From positions 1,981,001 to 2,045,000 of the forward strand of contig CAMRHE010000134.1 in assembly GCA_947044405.1 (NCBI GenBank): 64,000 nt of DNA, read 5' to 3'. A program made the position numbers and the translations under genes. This document shows, piece after piece, positions 44,325 to 57,760 of this stretch. This stretch comes from Leptodactylus fallax. Lineage: Eukaryota > Chordata > Amphibia > Anura > Leptodactylidae. The notes below the pieces were generated by a model. That model saw only the letters and a program-made list of their open reading frames with translations, ran no database searches and was not told where the DNA came from. The stretch's first letter is position 1. The number at the start of each line of letters is the position of its first letter.

Positions 44325-47300
44325 CTGCAAATAGCAAGTGCTTCACGTTACATCAACAATTTAATGAACGACTTAGATACAATTTATATGCTAACTTCAC
44401 ATGGAGAGGTGTATAGTCTGATCTAAAGGCCCTCCTTAGGCCAGGAGATGATTGACATGGTTTACAAACACATGATAATGTACTGGTGCAAACTAGGCTT
44501 GGAGGTACACAGCCCGATGAACTAGGGAACTGCATTATCTCCAGAGATTTTTGCAGGTGGTTTTTTAAAGGTAGTAAAAAATGCCTCCCAACTCTCCCAT
44601 TCATTTCAATGGGAGTCAGTAGCAGATTCGTTCCTCTAGCTGATTTTTCATCTCGAGGGAAAAAGAAAAAAAAAAAAAAAAAAGTCAGGAAAAACCACTA
44701 CAAAAAACACATTAGCGGTTTCTTCTGACTCCCATTAATTTCAATGCAGTTTGCAAGGCAGAATTCATCTGAAGATATGTCCTGACTCTTTTTCCTGTAG
44801 TTGATTTTTCAGCTACTTGAAAAAAAAATCTGCTACTGACTTCCATTGAAATGAATGGGAGAGTTGTGAGGCATTTTTTTGGCTGATTCAATTTCAAAAT
44901 CTGCCTGCAAAAAACTCAGTGTGAACATAGCATAAAGGGGGTTTCCCAGTGGTATGTACCGTATTTTTAGGACTATAAGACGCACTTTTTTTTTCCCACC
45001 AAATTTGGGAGGAAAATGGGGGTGCGTCTTATGGTCCAAATGTGGGTGTTGGTGGGGGCGGAGGAGCGGGGGGTCGCAGCATCGTCCTACCCCTGCTGCC
45101 GGCGGCGGCTTCCTATAGCGTGGCTTCCTCCATAGCAACCGGGTCTCACTCTGTAATGGACAGCGCAGACCCAGAACTAATGCCCGCAGTCAGAGTCCAC
45201 TCTGACCGCGGGCATTACTACTTCAAAGTTTCCCCCCCAAAGTGTAAAAACTGCCCCAGGGGCCAGTCCCCCACCGACCCCGTACCTTTGAAGTTGCAGG
45301 CCGGCTCCCGCGTGGCGACATTGCGGGAGCCATCCTGTTCCTATGACAGCCGAGAGCGTTATGAAGGCTCCTAGGCCTGTCATAGGAATATTACTATTGC
45401 GGCTGGGCTGTTCTGTGACCAGCCACAATAGCATTGTAAAGAATCTCTCAGACTGCAGTACACTTGTATTGCAGTCTATGAAACTTGCAATAAAATGATT
45501 GCAGGTTCAAGCTCCCTAACTAATAAAACAGTAAAATAAAAGTTCTAAATCACCCCCTTTCCCTAGAATACATATAAAAGTAGAAAATGACTGTGAAACA
45601 CATACACATTAGGTATCTCTGTGTCCGAAAACGCCCAGTCTACAAATTTATAAAAATATTTTTCCTGTACAGTGAACGTTATAGCGGGAAAAAAAAAAAT
45701 CAAAAGTGCCGAACTGCCGTTTTTTTTTCACTGTTTCACCTTTGATTTGAATAAAAAGTGATCTAAGCAATAGATATTCCCCAAAATGGTATAACTAAAA
45801 AGTACATCTGCCCCCATAAAAAAAAGATGCCCTATGCATCTCCGAACAGCTGCAGGGCCACCTGTCAATGTGACTTTGCAGCTGTTGCAAAAATACATCT
45901 CCCATATATTAAATATTTTACCAATTTTTGCTTCAAAATTTTTTTTTTCCCTATTTTCCTCCTCTAAAACCTAGGTGCGTCTTATAGTCCGAAAAATACG
46001 GTAAATAATGCTTTAATCATAAAATAATGGAAAGTTGTATAATCTTTAATTTAGGTTAGGGCCCAATGTTGCGAAAACGCAGTGTTTTGGCCGCGGCAAA
46101 AAAAAGCTGCATTTTACATTAACTGCAAAGTGGATAGGATTCTGCCTAATCCCATCCATACATTGCAGAAAAATTATCTGCAGCAGAAATGCTGGGATTT
46201 CAAAAAACCTTCCGGACTTCCTGCGAAAAACACTGCAGAAAAAAACTGCGATGTGTTTCCAATGCGGTCTTTCACGCAGCTTTTTTTTTTGCAGTGAGTC
46301 GCTGCGTAGGGCCTTAGCCTTACACGTAGCGTCTCGCAGCAAAAAAAGCGCTGCGGGAAAAACCACGGCGGCCACGCATCGAGTTTTTTCCCGCAACGCT
46401 TTTCACAAAGTCAAGAACACAGAGGTTGCCTCTGCGGACTTTCTGGTTCAATTATTCCTATAGGGAAACCACCAACGTTTCTGTAGGTCTAATTGACATG
46501 CTGCGATTTCCAAAACCACGATGGTTTTGGAAACTGCTGCATATCCACTAGGCGTATTTTCACTAGAATCCTAACCACTTTGCTGTGACTGTAAAATGCA
46601 GCGTGTTTTTCCGTGATGTTTCCGCCATGGGCAAACCGCGTCGTATACGCCAAGCAGGGCCCCGGCCTAAAGCTTTAATCACTTATCCAAACCAGTTTAC
46701 AGAAGCAAAACTTGACCTTTTGCAAAGGTCTATTTTTAGAATTAGTGTTTTTGTTATGGTTTATCACCCATTTTTTTTTGGAGCAGCATGCTATGTGTCT
46801 TTTTCATGGACCCAAAGATTAAATAGGAAAGAAAAAAAAAAAGCCTGAATCAATGTGTTGAGTGCCCTTTAGAAATAAAGCCTAGTCTTGTTAACATTCA
46901 TAGGCTGTAAACCTATACATACCTAGTCCTGCTCTTAGCTGGATACAACTTATGTTTAATCTGTTTTTATTGAGGTTTTTGCAAATAAGAACAAAAGAAA
47001 GCAAAGCCAAAACAAAGGCATCAAATAAGGCAGTAGGAGGCACGCAGGCCACCCAATCGTGGAGAAGTCACTGAGGAACAGTTAGGGTAGAGGGCTGTCG
47101 ACGTCCGCAACAGAGAAACCAGTAACGGGTGGCACAACAACAACATGGGGAAATGCATCATTGGGGGGGTGATGGCAGGGAAAGCTATAGGACAGAAGGA
47201 AAAGTCCAGCTGTGGAAGGCCACCACAGTGCCACCCGCGGACCAGAAGAAAAAGACAAATGCTGGAGGGAAAGGGGAACATGGGGAAAACACGGGTGTAC

Positions 47301-50300
47301 ACAGGGGGGGGGGCAAACTGGGCAATTGCCCAGGGCCCGGCCAAAGCAATAACAGAAAGTCAGGCCCGGCCAAAGCAATAACAGAAAGGGACCGCAGGGC
47401 CCCTTTTTCGAGGTGAGTAAAAATAACAAACATTTTTACTCACCTGTCCTTGGCGTCCGACGTCATCTTCTAGCGTTCCGGACATCACCGCTGAGGCCTG
47501 GCCACAGCGGTCACGTGGGGCGTGCTGACAGCGTGCTTCTCGTAATCGCTGAGGCCCAATCACAGGCCTCAGCGGTGACGTCCACAACGCGTGACGTCAG
47601 CCGCAGAGAAGAAGAAGCCAACGCCGACGGGGATAGCGGAGCAGCGCGAGGAGGCCCAGCAGAGGTAAGACAAGGTGAGTAAAACTGTTTGTTATTTTAC
47701 CTTACTTTCCCCGGGCCTTCGATTATTATACTCTGGGGTCTGAAGAGACCCCAGAATATAATATAATAATAGCACTGTAGGGCCCCTGTGGAGCATTATA
47801 CTGGGGGCCCCCTCTGGATAGCATATTATACTGTGTGGGGCCACTGTGGAGCATTATACTGGGGAAGGGGCCCTCTCGATAGCATGTTATATTCTGTGGG
47901 GCCTCTGTGGAAAATTATAGTGTGTGTGTGTGTGGGGGGGGGGGTTCTGGAGATAATGTTATATTCTGTGGGGCCACTTTGGAGCATTACGCTCTCCAGA
48001 GGGGCCCCACAGAATATAACATGCTCTCCAAAGCCCCCCCACTTTATAATACTCCAGAGAGGCCCCACAGAATATAACATGTTCTCCAGAGGGCCCCATC
48101 CCCAGTATAATGCTCCACAGTGGCCCCACACAGTATAATATGCTCTCCAGAGCCCCCCCCCAGTATAATGCTCCACGGTGGCCCCACACAGTATAATATG
48201 CTCTCCAGAGGGGTCCCCCAGTATATTATACTGTGCGGGGCCACCGTGGAGCATTATACTGGGGGGGAGGGGGCTCCGGAGAGCATGTTATACTGTTTTG
48301 GGCCACTGTGGAGTATTATACTGGGGAAACCTCTCTGGGCAGTATATTATACTGTGTGGAGGCCATTCTGGAGCATGTTATACTGAGTGGGGTCACTGTG
48401 GAGCATTATTCTGGGGGGGCCCATCAGCAGAGCATATTATATTGTGTGGCGCCACTGTGGGGCATTATTCGGGGGGGACTAATGAGCATTATACTAGGGG
48501 GCCCTCTGGGGAGCATATTATACTGCGTGGGGCCTACTGTGGAACATTATACTGGGGGACGCTCTGGGGAGCATAATATATTGCGTGGGGCCACTGTGGA
48601 GCAAAATACTGGAGGGGGCACTGTGGAGCATTATACTAGCGGGGGCCCTCTGGGGAGCATATTATACTATGGGCCACTGTGGAGCTTTATACTGGGGGAA
48701 TGGACAGTGTGGGGAGCCTGTTATACTGTGTGGGGCCACTGTGGAGTGTATTATATTGTGTGGGGCTTTTCGGGAGCATATTATACTCTGTGGGGCCATT
48801 GTAGAGCATTATACTGGGGGGGACTGTGGGGAACATATTATACTGTGGGGGACCACTGTGGAGCATTATACTGGGGGAACCCCTCTGGGGAGTATATTAT
48901 ACTGTGTGGAGGTCATTATGGAGCATGTTATACTGTGTTAGGCCACTGTGGAGCATTATACTGGGGGAGCATTGTGGGGTGTATATTAATTATACTGTAT
49001 GGAGCATATTATATTGTGTGGGGCTGCTAGGGAGCATATTGCACTGTCTGGGGCCACTAAGGGGTAGTATACTGTGTGGGCCACTGTGGAGTATTATACT
49101 GTGTGGAGCCTTACATACCATGTGGGACCACAATGGGGGGGCTGAGGGGAGCATTTTATACTGTGTGGGGTCACTGTGGAGCATTATATACCATGTGGGG
49201 AAACTGGAGGGCTCAGGAGAGCATTTTATACTGTGGAGCATTATATACCATGTGGAGCATTATACTGTGGTGGGGGGGGGGTGCTCACAATTCCTGCTGG
49301 CAGCCCTGTGTGCTATGTCTGCATCACAGCTCCCTCACTATAATCTTGCACATACGTGTAGTGCCCCATGGCCAGGTCATTCCCCACACAGTACTGTGCA
49401 TGAGCTGGCCATGGAGTTATTGGGGCCTGCACAGTACTATAGGGGCTGACTATACGGGGAACATACTCAGTAACACAGGATAGTCAGCACATATGTAAGA
49501 CTTCAGTGAAGGAGCCGTGGTGTAGGCTATTAGCAGGAAGCTGTTGGGTGGGGCCCCAGAACAAGTTCCTTTGGTGGGCCTAAGGGCCTTCAGTCCAACA
49601 CTGTCTAACGGAGAACTATTATATATAAGGGTGGGTTACTATATATAATTGGGAAACTTAAGTATGAGGGGGCTATTATAAGGGGGAACTATTATTTATA
49701 AGACGGGCTATTATTTATAAGGGGGGACTATTATATATAAGGCATCCAATATAAGGGGGGAACTATTATATATAAGGCATCTGTTATAAGGGGGAGCTAT
49801 TATTTACAAGAGGGGAACTATTTATAAGGGGGGTATAATTGTTAAGTGGGCTTATTTATAAAGGGGGGCTATTAGTGATAATGGGGACTATTATTTATAA
49901 GGGTAACTATTATTTATGAGAGGGCTATTATTTATAAGGGAGCAGTATTATTTTTACTGGGTGACTTACTGATAAGGGTGGGTTCACACCTGCGCTTGCT
50001 GTCCGTCCGTCGCCAATCCAGTGAAAATCTCGGCGAATTGGATTGGCGTCGGATACAGACCGGTCAGCGGCGCATTGGTTAAAAACCCATTCATTTGAAT
50101 GGGTTTTTAAAGCAGTGCGTGTGGTGTGCGCTTACACCCTCTGCGCTGCCAATCCTTTTTTTTTCGTCGGAAACAAAGTCGGACATGCAGGACTTCGTGT
50201 CCGACGAAAAAAAAAGGATTGGCAGCGCAGAGGGTGTAAGCGCACACCACGCGCACTGCTTTAAAAACCCATTCAAATGAATGGGTTTTTAACCAATGCG

Positions 50301-53300
50301 TCGCTGACCTGTCTGTATCCGACGCCAATCCAGTTCGCCGAGATTTTCACTGGATTGGCGATGGACGGACACCAAGCGCAGGTGTGAACCCACCCTAAGG
50401 GGGAATATTACTGGTACAGGGCACTATTTATCATTTATAAGGGAGCTATTACTGATAAAGGTGTAAGATTATTTATAAGCAGGGACTATTGTTTATAAGG
50501 AGGCGCTGTCTACTATCAATGTAATGCCTCTTACCTTGGAACATTCCTGTATATGTTGTATTTGTTTTTGTATCTGCTTATCTTTGCTGCTGTAACACAC
50601 TGAATTTCCCCATTGTGGGACTATTAAAGGACTATAATTTATTATTATTATTATTATTATAATAACTGATGACTGGGTGCAAAAATCTAATAGGTGGTAC
50701 AAAGGTGCTCATTTGAATTGTGTGTGGTAAAATGGGGCTTATTGTTACTTTTTTGTTGGCAGAAAGGAGGCGTTAAGATGATGGTGTTGTTTGCATATCA
50801 ACATTTGGGGCCCCGCTTTAAATTTTTGCCCAGGGCCCCACTTTGTCTAAAACCGGCCCTGGGTGTACAGAAACACACAAGACCACATACAAGACCGGGA
50901 TGGGGAAGGGCACACTGAGGAGAAAAAGAAAGGGAAGGGGGAGAGAGGGATTGTACAGAAGGGAACGGCCAGACTCCTTACGGAAAAGGGAGCAAGGCGC
51001 CCCCAGTTTAAGCAAAGAAAGAAGAGAACTCCGTATTCTCCTGGATCATCACCCATGGCCACCAGAAGGACTCAAATTTAGAAGGGTCAGGCGACTCCTC
51101 AGCCACCAGGGCCTCCATTCTCCTAATAAGGAGAAGCTCCTGTAGGAACTCAACCAGGGTTGGCACAGCAGTACTGCACCAATGCCTGGGAATGACTGTT
51201 CTGGCAGCAGTGAGAAAATGTCTCAGGAGATCTCTCTTAACAGCGGAGACTTTCCCCGGGATGATGGAGAGAAGGGCTAGACGAGGTGAGTGTGTAACAG
51301 ATTTGCAACTCACTTTAGTGAACAATGCGAAAACAGCATCCCAGAAGGGTCTGAGGGCAGTGCATTCCCACCAGATGTGATACAGCGTACCTCTTTTGGA
51401 ACCACAGTGCCAACACCGGTCGGATACACCAGGATAGATCCTGTGCAGGAGGTCAGGACAGCAGTACCAGCGGGTCAGTATTTTGTCATTCTTTTCCTGC
51501 GCACTGCAAGGCACCGGGAGCTTATGCGTATACAGGAAGAACCTATCCCAATCGGCAGGGGAAAGACAAGTACCAAGGTCAGATTCCCAGGGGCTGGTAT
51601 AGGAAGGGAGCCCAGGTGTAGTATCCTTGAGGAGAATGCCATAGAGAACAGAGAGGACACGTGGGGTGGTGTCAGCGCGAGAAAGAGCAGATTCCAAGTC
51701 AGTCAAGGGGTATGAGAGCATGGGAAGTGAGACCTTACGGAGGAAGGCAGTGAGCTGACCATATTCCATCCAAGATAACCGGAGATCGGGGGTAGGAGGC
51801 ACGCAATTGTGTCAGGAAGGGGAGGTGTACTACCTGCAACTTGGTGCAAGTGAACGTCATTCCTACCTAGCCAGCAAAGGAATTTGTCTGCAGAACAACC
51901 CGGGGGCAACATGGGATTGTTGAAGAAAGGGCTGAGGGGGCCAGGGACCCTGGCAATGCGACCGCCCACACACACACACCGCATCCCAGGTCCTTAGGAA
52001 ATGGGAGGACAGCACAGAATGCCTAACAGAGCTGGAGCGGAAGTGGGATGAGATCCAGGGCAGAGAGGGAAGGTGAGCTGAAAGCAGTTCAGCCTCTATA
52101 GAGACCCACTGCTTATCCGCTCCATGGTAACACCAATCGAAAAGGCGCAACAGCAGAGCCGCGTGGTAGTACAATCTAGGGTCTGGTAGGCCGGCGCCTC
52201 CATGGCATTTATGGCGTGTTAACGTCCGAAACTGCAGTCTGCTCCGTGCCGTTCCCCACACAAACTTCCCAGAGTTTGAACGTGAGTGAAAAAAGTACGT
52301 GGGAGTGGAATGGGGAGAGCCTGGAACACATATAATAGGCGGAGCACAACATCCATTTTCAGGGTGTTAGCTGGATACAACTTAGTCTAGGCAACGCTCC
52401 ATGAGCTAAATGCATCAGCAACAGCTGCATGGACCTTTCTAATGGTTTGTAACAAAGTATTAGACTGTAGTTTTGGCTGCTCAACTCTGAGAGCATAGAG
52501 TAGGCTGCCCTTATTTTATTACACTACACAACTTACCTTGAAAATAGTCACATTTTCCATCCATAAAGATGTAGTTCATCAGGATCACACTAAACATACT
52601 GGCCCACAGGTGAAGATCACTAAATATCAAAGTAAATCCTGATGGCTGGGTAGAAAAAAAAACCAAAAAAAAACAAAACACATAAGTTAGGCTGAAGGCA
52701 TACACAGCAGAAAGGCACTGCGCTTTTTTTTTTTTTTTTTTTTTTAAATCCAAAACTAGGAGGAGTGGACTGAACAGAAATATAAGTGCATCCTTAAAAG
52801 GAATGTATGGCCCCAAAAGAATTTTTTCATATTGATGACCTACCCACAGATCAGCTGTTTCGGCAACTTCCAGGCACCAGAAATTACAGTAGTGGATGGG
52901 GAGCACATGCAGCCTACTCCTATTCAAGTAATAGGAGCAGTATTGCAGTCTTGTCCACTGTATAGCTGTGGTTCTGGTGAATTGCAGCTCCGCTCCTATT
53001 ACTTGAAAAGCAGCAACCTACACGCGCTCCCCGTCCACAGCTGTAAATTCCAGCACCAGTGATTGCTGAAACAACTGATCTGTGCGGGATCCAGGTGTTG
53101 GACCCTAGCAGATTACATCCTGATTGCCTATCCTTAGGTCATCACTGTGAAATATCATTTTGGGGCCAGAAGATTCCTTTAATAAGTCCCCATTCCATTT
53201 GAAGTCACTCTCGGCTTTGACAAAAAAAAAAATCCTGCAGTCTCAGGAATTACATCTGTACTGGTTTAAACAGAGATATGTTACTTTGTGAAAAAGCTGG

Positions 53301-55716
53301 ACAAAATAAACATTACTTGCTTTATACTGGAAAAGGAAAAAAAAAAAATATTGAAACATTATAGGTCACCAAAATCTATCAGGATAAAAGAGACTGTATA
53401 AATGTTATGCAGTGCACTATAAGGAATGTAGAAAGAAGTGAAAATGGAGTTACTTACATAAAACACAGAGAACAGCACCAGAATAGGAATCTGTAGCATG
53501 CACACCTGCACTGCAATGGAGCTTCCAATTTCGATGCTGGAAAATAAAACTAAATATTAACGTGATGCTGTCAAAAGAATTAAATTGCAGAAAGATTCTG
53601 AATTTATTGTGCAAATCTTTAGGAGTCTGGGTCAGAAAAGTAGCAGGAAGAAAGCGACAAAGAATGTATTGTGTAGTACATTGTAATTCTATTATACAGC
53701 GCAGACAGATGTAGAGGAATGGGTACCAAATGGGTACCTATATAAGCCTCCACACAGTATATTGCTCTCTTCTTTTTCGCCCCCCCACACAGTATACTGC
53801 CCCCTTTTTTGGCCCTCACATAGTGATATGTTAGTTTCAGATTCAACCAGAATTTCCCAAAACTTTCGCAGCTTGGCTGATCCTGAAACTTTTGAACTTA
53901 GTCACAAACAAAGCACTATTATATTCTGGGGTCTTCTCAGACCCTAGAGTATCATAAGTGGAGGTCCAGAGGAGGGTAGTAAAAATAAAGTTATACTTGC
54001 CTTGCCTTGTGGCATCCGGTGGTCCTCAGGCGACCTCTTCCGACCTCTGTCTGACGTCATGTGCCCCAGGGTCTCTGCTGAGGCCTGTGATTGCCGGTCA
54101 CATGGGGCATGCTGACATGACGACGCTAGGTCAAACCCCAATCACAGGCTTCAGAAGTGACCTCGGGGTGTTTGACATCAGCCAAAGGCTGGAAGTGGCC
54201 TGAAGAGGATGACTGGAGACCGCCAGATACCCAAGAGAGGGGGGTATAATGGTTTTTGCTCACCTCCCCTGGTGCCACATGAGTTCGGAATCCAGGACAC
54301 AGACACTGAAGAACACTGCAGCACCCTCTGGAGGATAAAGCGGTGACCTGACTGGACTAGAGTGGGGATCGATGAATAAAATATTGACTGTTACTGTTGG
54401 AATAGGTAGCAAATGATTTTTTAAAACGTCACCTCTTGGCAGCTGCACCCATGACATAGCATCTAAGCTGTTGCGGTGTATGAATGCCAACATTTTGGCA
54501 CCAAATCAGCCTCTACAATTTTACAGTGGGACAAACAGCATCATGAAGACCAAGGAACTCACCAGACAGGTCAGAGATAAAGTTGTGGAGAAGTTTAAAG
54601 CAGGGTTAGGTTATAAAAACATATCCCAAGCTTTGAGCATCCCAATGAGCACTGTTCAATCCATCATCCAAAAATGGAAAAAAAAGTATTCTACAACTTC
54701 AAACCTACCAAGACATGGCCGCCCCCCTAAACTAACAGATCGAACAAAGAGAACACTGTTCAGCAGCCAAGAGGCCCATGGTCACTCTGGAGGAGCTCTA
54801 GAAATCCACAGCTCAGGTGGGAGAATCTGTCCACAGAATAACTATAAGTGGTGCACTCCACAAATCTGGCCTTTATGGAAGAGTGGCAAGAAGAAAACCA
54901 TTGTTGAAGTTTGCCGTTTGCTGTGTCCCTTATATTGCTTGTGGCAAACATGTGGAAGGTGCTTTGGTCAGATGAGACCAAAGTTGAACTTTTTGGCCTA
55001 AATGCAAAGCGCTATGTGTGGAGAAAAAATAACAATGCTCATCACCCTGAACACACCATCCCCACTATGAAACATGGTAGTGGCAGCATCATGCTGTGGG
55101 GGATGCTTTTCTTCAGCAGGGACAGGGAAGATGGATGGAGCTAAATACAGGGCAATCCTGGAAGAAAACCTGTTGGAAGCTGCAAAAGACTGGAGACTGG
55201 GAAGGAGATTTACCTTCCAGCAAGACAATGACCCTAAACATACAGCCAGAGCTACAGTGGAATGGTTTAGATCAAAGAATATTCATGTGTTAGAATGGCC
55301 CAGACATAAATCCCATTGGGCATCTGTGGCAAGACATGAAAATTGCTGTTCACAGACGCTCTCCATCCAATCTGGCTGAGCTTGATCTATTTTGCAAAGA
55401 ATAATGGGCAAAAATCTCAGTCTCTAGATGCGCAAAGTGGTAGACACATACCCAAAAAGACTTGCAGCTGTAATTGCAGCAAAAGGTGACTCTACAAAGT
55501 ATTGATATGGGAGGCTGAATACTTTTGCATGTCACACTTTTCAGATTTTTATTTGATTAAAATTTTGAAAACCATGTATCATTTTTGTTCCACTTCAAAA
55601 TATCTGCTACTTTGTGTTGGTCTATCACTGAAAATCTCAGTAAAATACATTTAAGTTTGTGGTTGTAAGGTGACAAAATGTGGAAAAGTTCAAGAGGTAT
55701 GAATACTTTTGCAAGG

Positions 55717-55770
<54 letters not shown>

Positions 55771-56977
55771 AGAATTGCTTTATATAATCATTAATTTACC
55801 AACCTCAGACTCAAGTTGTTAAGAAGAGCAAACTGGATTCCATTCACAAGTTCTGGAAGTTCTGGTATCAGTGCAAGGACAGTGACGCCAATAAAATACT
55901 GACAAAAAATGAAAAATACTGAAGAATTTACATCAAAACAGATCAAAGCCAAAACTATATAAAAAAAACACACCCCTTCAAAATTCTTATGTTAATTGAA
56001 CAGCATAAGGCTACCTTCAAATTACCACTGTTCTGATGTGTCAGAGTCTACATTGTCTATTTTGCTATCCCCTGCTAAAAATATGGGAAGGAAGAAGGGA
56101 CCTTCTGTTTATTTATTTATTTATTTAGACACCGCAGTCAATTAATTGGACACAAACAAATTGACCCATATGGTTCCAAAGACATACTGATAGGGAATGT
56201 AGATTGTGAGCCCTATGTGGGACAGTGACTGTCAATGTCTGTAAAGCGCTGCGTAATATGATGGCGCTGTATAAGTAAGCATAATAAATAAATATGGGTC
56301 AGTCTGTCTTTCTAGCATTAGTTAATGTCTGTTATATTGTAAATTTTAATTTGTGATTAAGGCTAGGTTCACACCTGCACCCAGTCTCCGTTCGGTGTTT
56401 CCATCCCTGAATCTGCTTAAAAAAAAAAAAAAAAAACACGCAGAGAGAAAAAGTCCTGCAAGCATTTTTCCGTCTTTTTTGGGCAGAACCCCGGCGGACC
56501 CCATTATAGTCTATGGAGTCCATGGGTTTCCGCAGGTAACCGCTTTTTAAGCGGATTAGGTTTCCGTTCGTGGGGTTCCCAAGCGGACCCCACGAACAGA
56601 AACCTGAATGCAGGTGTGAAGCTAGCCTAGGCTTTATTACTAGAAGAATTCTCAGAAAACTCTTTAATATGTTCAGCAGACAATATGGAAATTCGTTTTA
56701 AGTAGTATTCCCACACACCATATCTTTGTCCAACTTTAACAATTTAAAGTTAGCTTTTAAAATTATTTTTATATTTGCAAAAATGTTTGAGTTTTAAAGA
56801 TTCTCTCTAAGCATCTTAGTGGTGACAGTCTGTTGTCTTGATTGGCTGCCAATAGATAGGGCCATGAATGTAGGAACTTTCTATACTCTTAAACCCACAC
56901 AATTTCTTTATTGCGGCCAGATTAGCTTCTCTTGTATGACCTGTCCCTGCCTGATAAACTGATGATGGTGATGAAAA

Positions 56978-57010
<33 letters not shown>

Positions 57011-57652
57011 TAAAAAAACCACACACACATGGCTGGGTTTCTGACAGGTGCTGTATCCATTGGCAACCGATCAAGGCAGACTGTCACCACTAAGTTGGTT
57101 AGAGAAAATCTTTAAAACTCAAAATTTTTAATTAATTATATTTGCAAAAACATTTAACTTTTAAATTGTCTACAAATCTAAATATGGTTATGTTCATGGG
57201 AAAACCCCCCTTTAATCTTGCCCTGCTTACCTGTGACACAGTTGCTTCTTTAAGTATGGGGCTAATATGTTCAGTAGCCAAATCTGCACAAGCAGACATT
57301 AATAGTGTAGAGCCAATGAGAATGACCACAGCCCTCCATCTGGACCAGTGGACCACTGCGCTGTGATGATGTCCAGGTACTAGGAAGTAGAAACAGTTGG
57401 TACATGTAAACAAGACAAATTCCGTAACAAGTAAATGCATCATTATACATCTAAATTTTGTTTATCACTCTTTATTTTAGCACACACCACACACAAGAAT
57501 AATGTGCCATTTAACATGAAAATAGTAACAAAATAAATAGAAATTTGGTTTCAAAAGAATCATAGGGGGGTGGGGGTGGGTGGAGAGGGGGGTCAGTTAT
57601 GAGGCCTTACATCCTGGAATTTTTGGGCTTACTCGAATATGAAATATATATT

Positions 57653-57700
<48 letters not shown>

Positions 57701-57725
57701 CACACACATATATATACACACACAC

Positions 57726-57760
<35 letters not shown>

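Larger units (their letters stand above)
47302..50861. mobile_element. 3.56-kb hAT-like non-autonomous element full of minisatellite
   Basis: Starts caggggggg and ends aaccggccctg, flanked by the 8-bp duplication ggtgtaca at 47294-47301 and 50862-50869. Both ends carry 'gcccagggccc' subterminally in inverted sense. The contents are: CG-rich block with gaggcctg/caggcctc (47450-47680), 'attatactctggggtctgaagagacccc' module (47727), gagcattatactg minisatellite (47790-49290), an actattatttataa minisatellite (49610-49970 and 50400-50500), a foldback MITE and an L2 3' tail. No transposase. Confidence 0.85.
46953..52366 (-). mobile_element. 5'-truncated L1 LINE with 18-bp target duplication, split by hAT-like element
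   Basis: Flanked by ttagctggatacaactta at 46935-46952 and 52367-52384 (18/18). Minus-strand L1: ORF2 C-terminal part 51008-52261, 3' UTR to 46953 with caataaaaacagattaaaca at the end. Split at 47294-47301/50862-50869 by a 3.56-kb hAT-like element; L1 sequence proper is about 1.85 kb. It lies in the last CAX intron, in the same orientation as the gene. Confidence 0.93.

Noticed and set aside
47826..49449. Long open frames on both strands rich in Gly, Trp, Tyr and Ile
   Set aside because: They are translations of the gagcattatactg minisatellite; no start context, exon structure or domain supports a gene.
51290..51715. Plus-strand frame of 141 codons
   Set aside because: It is the complement of the L1 ORF2 C-terminal frame.
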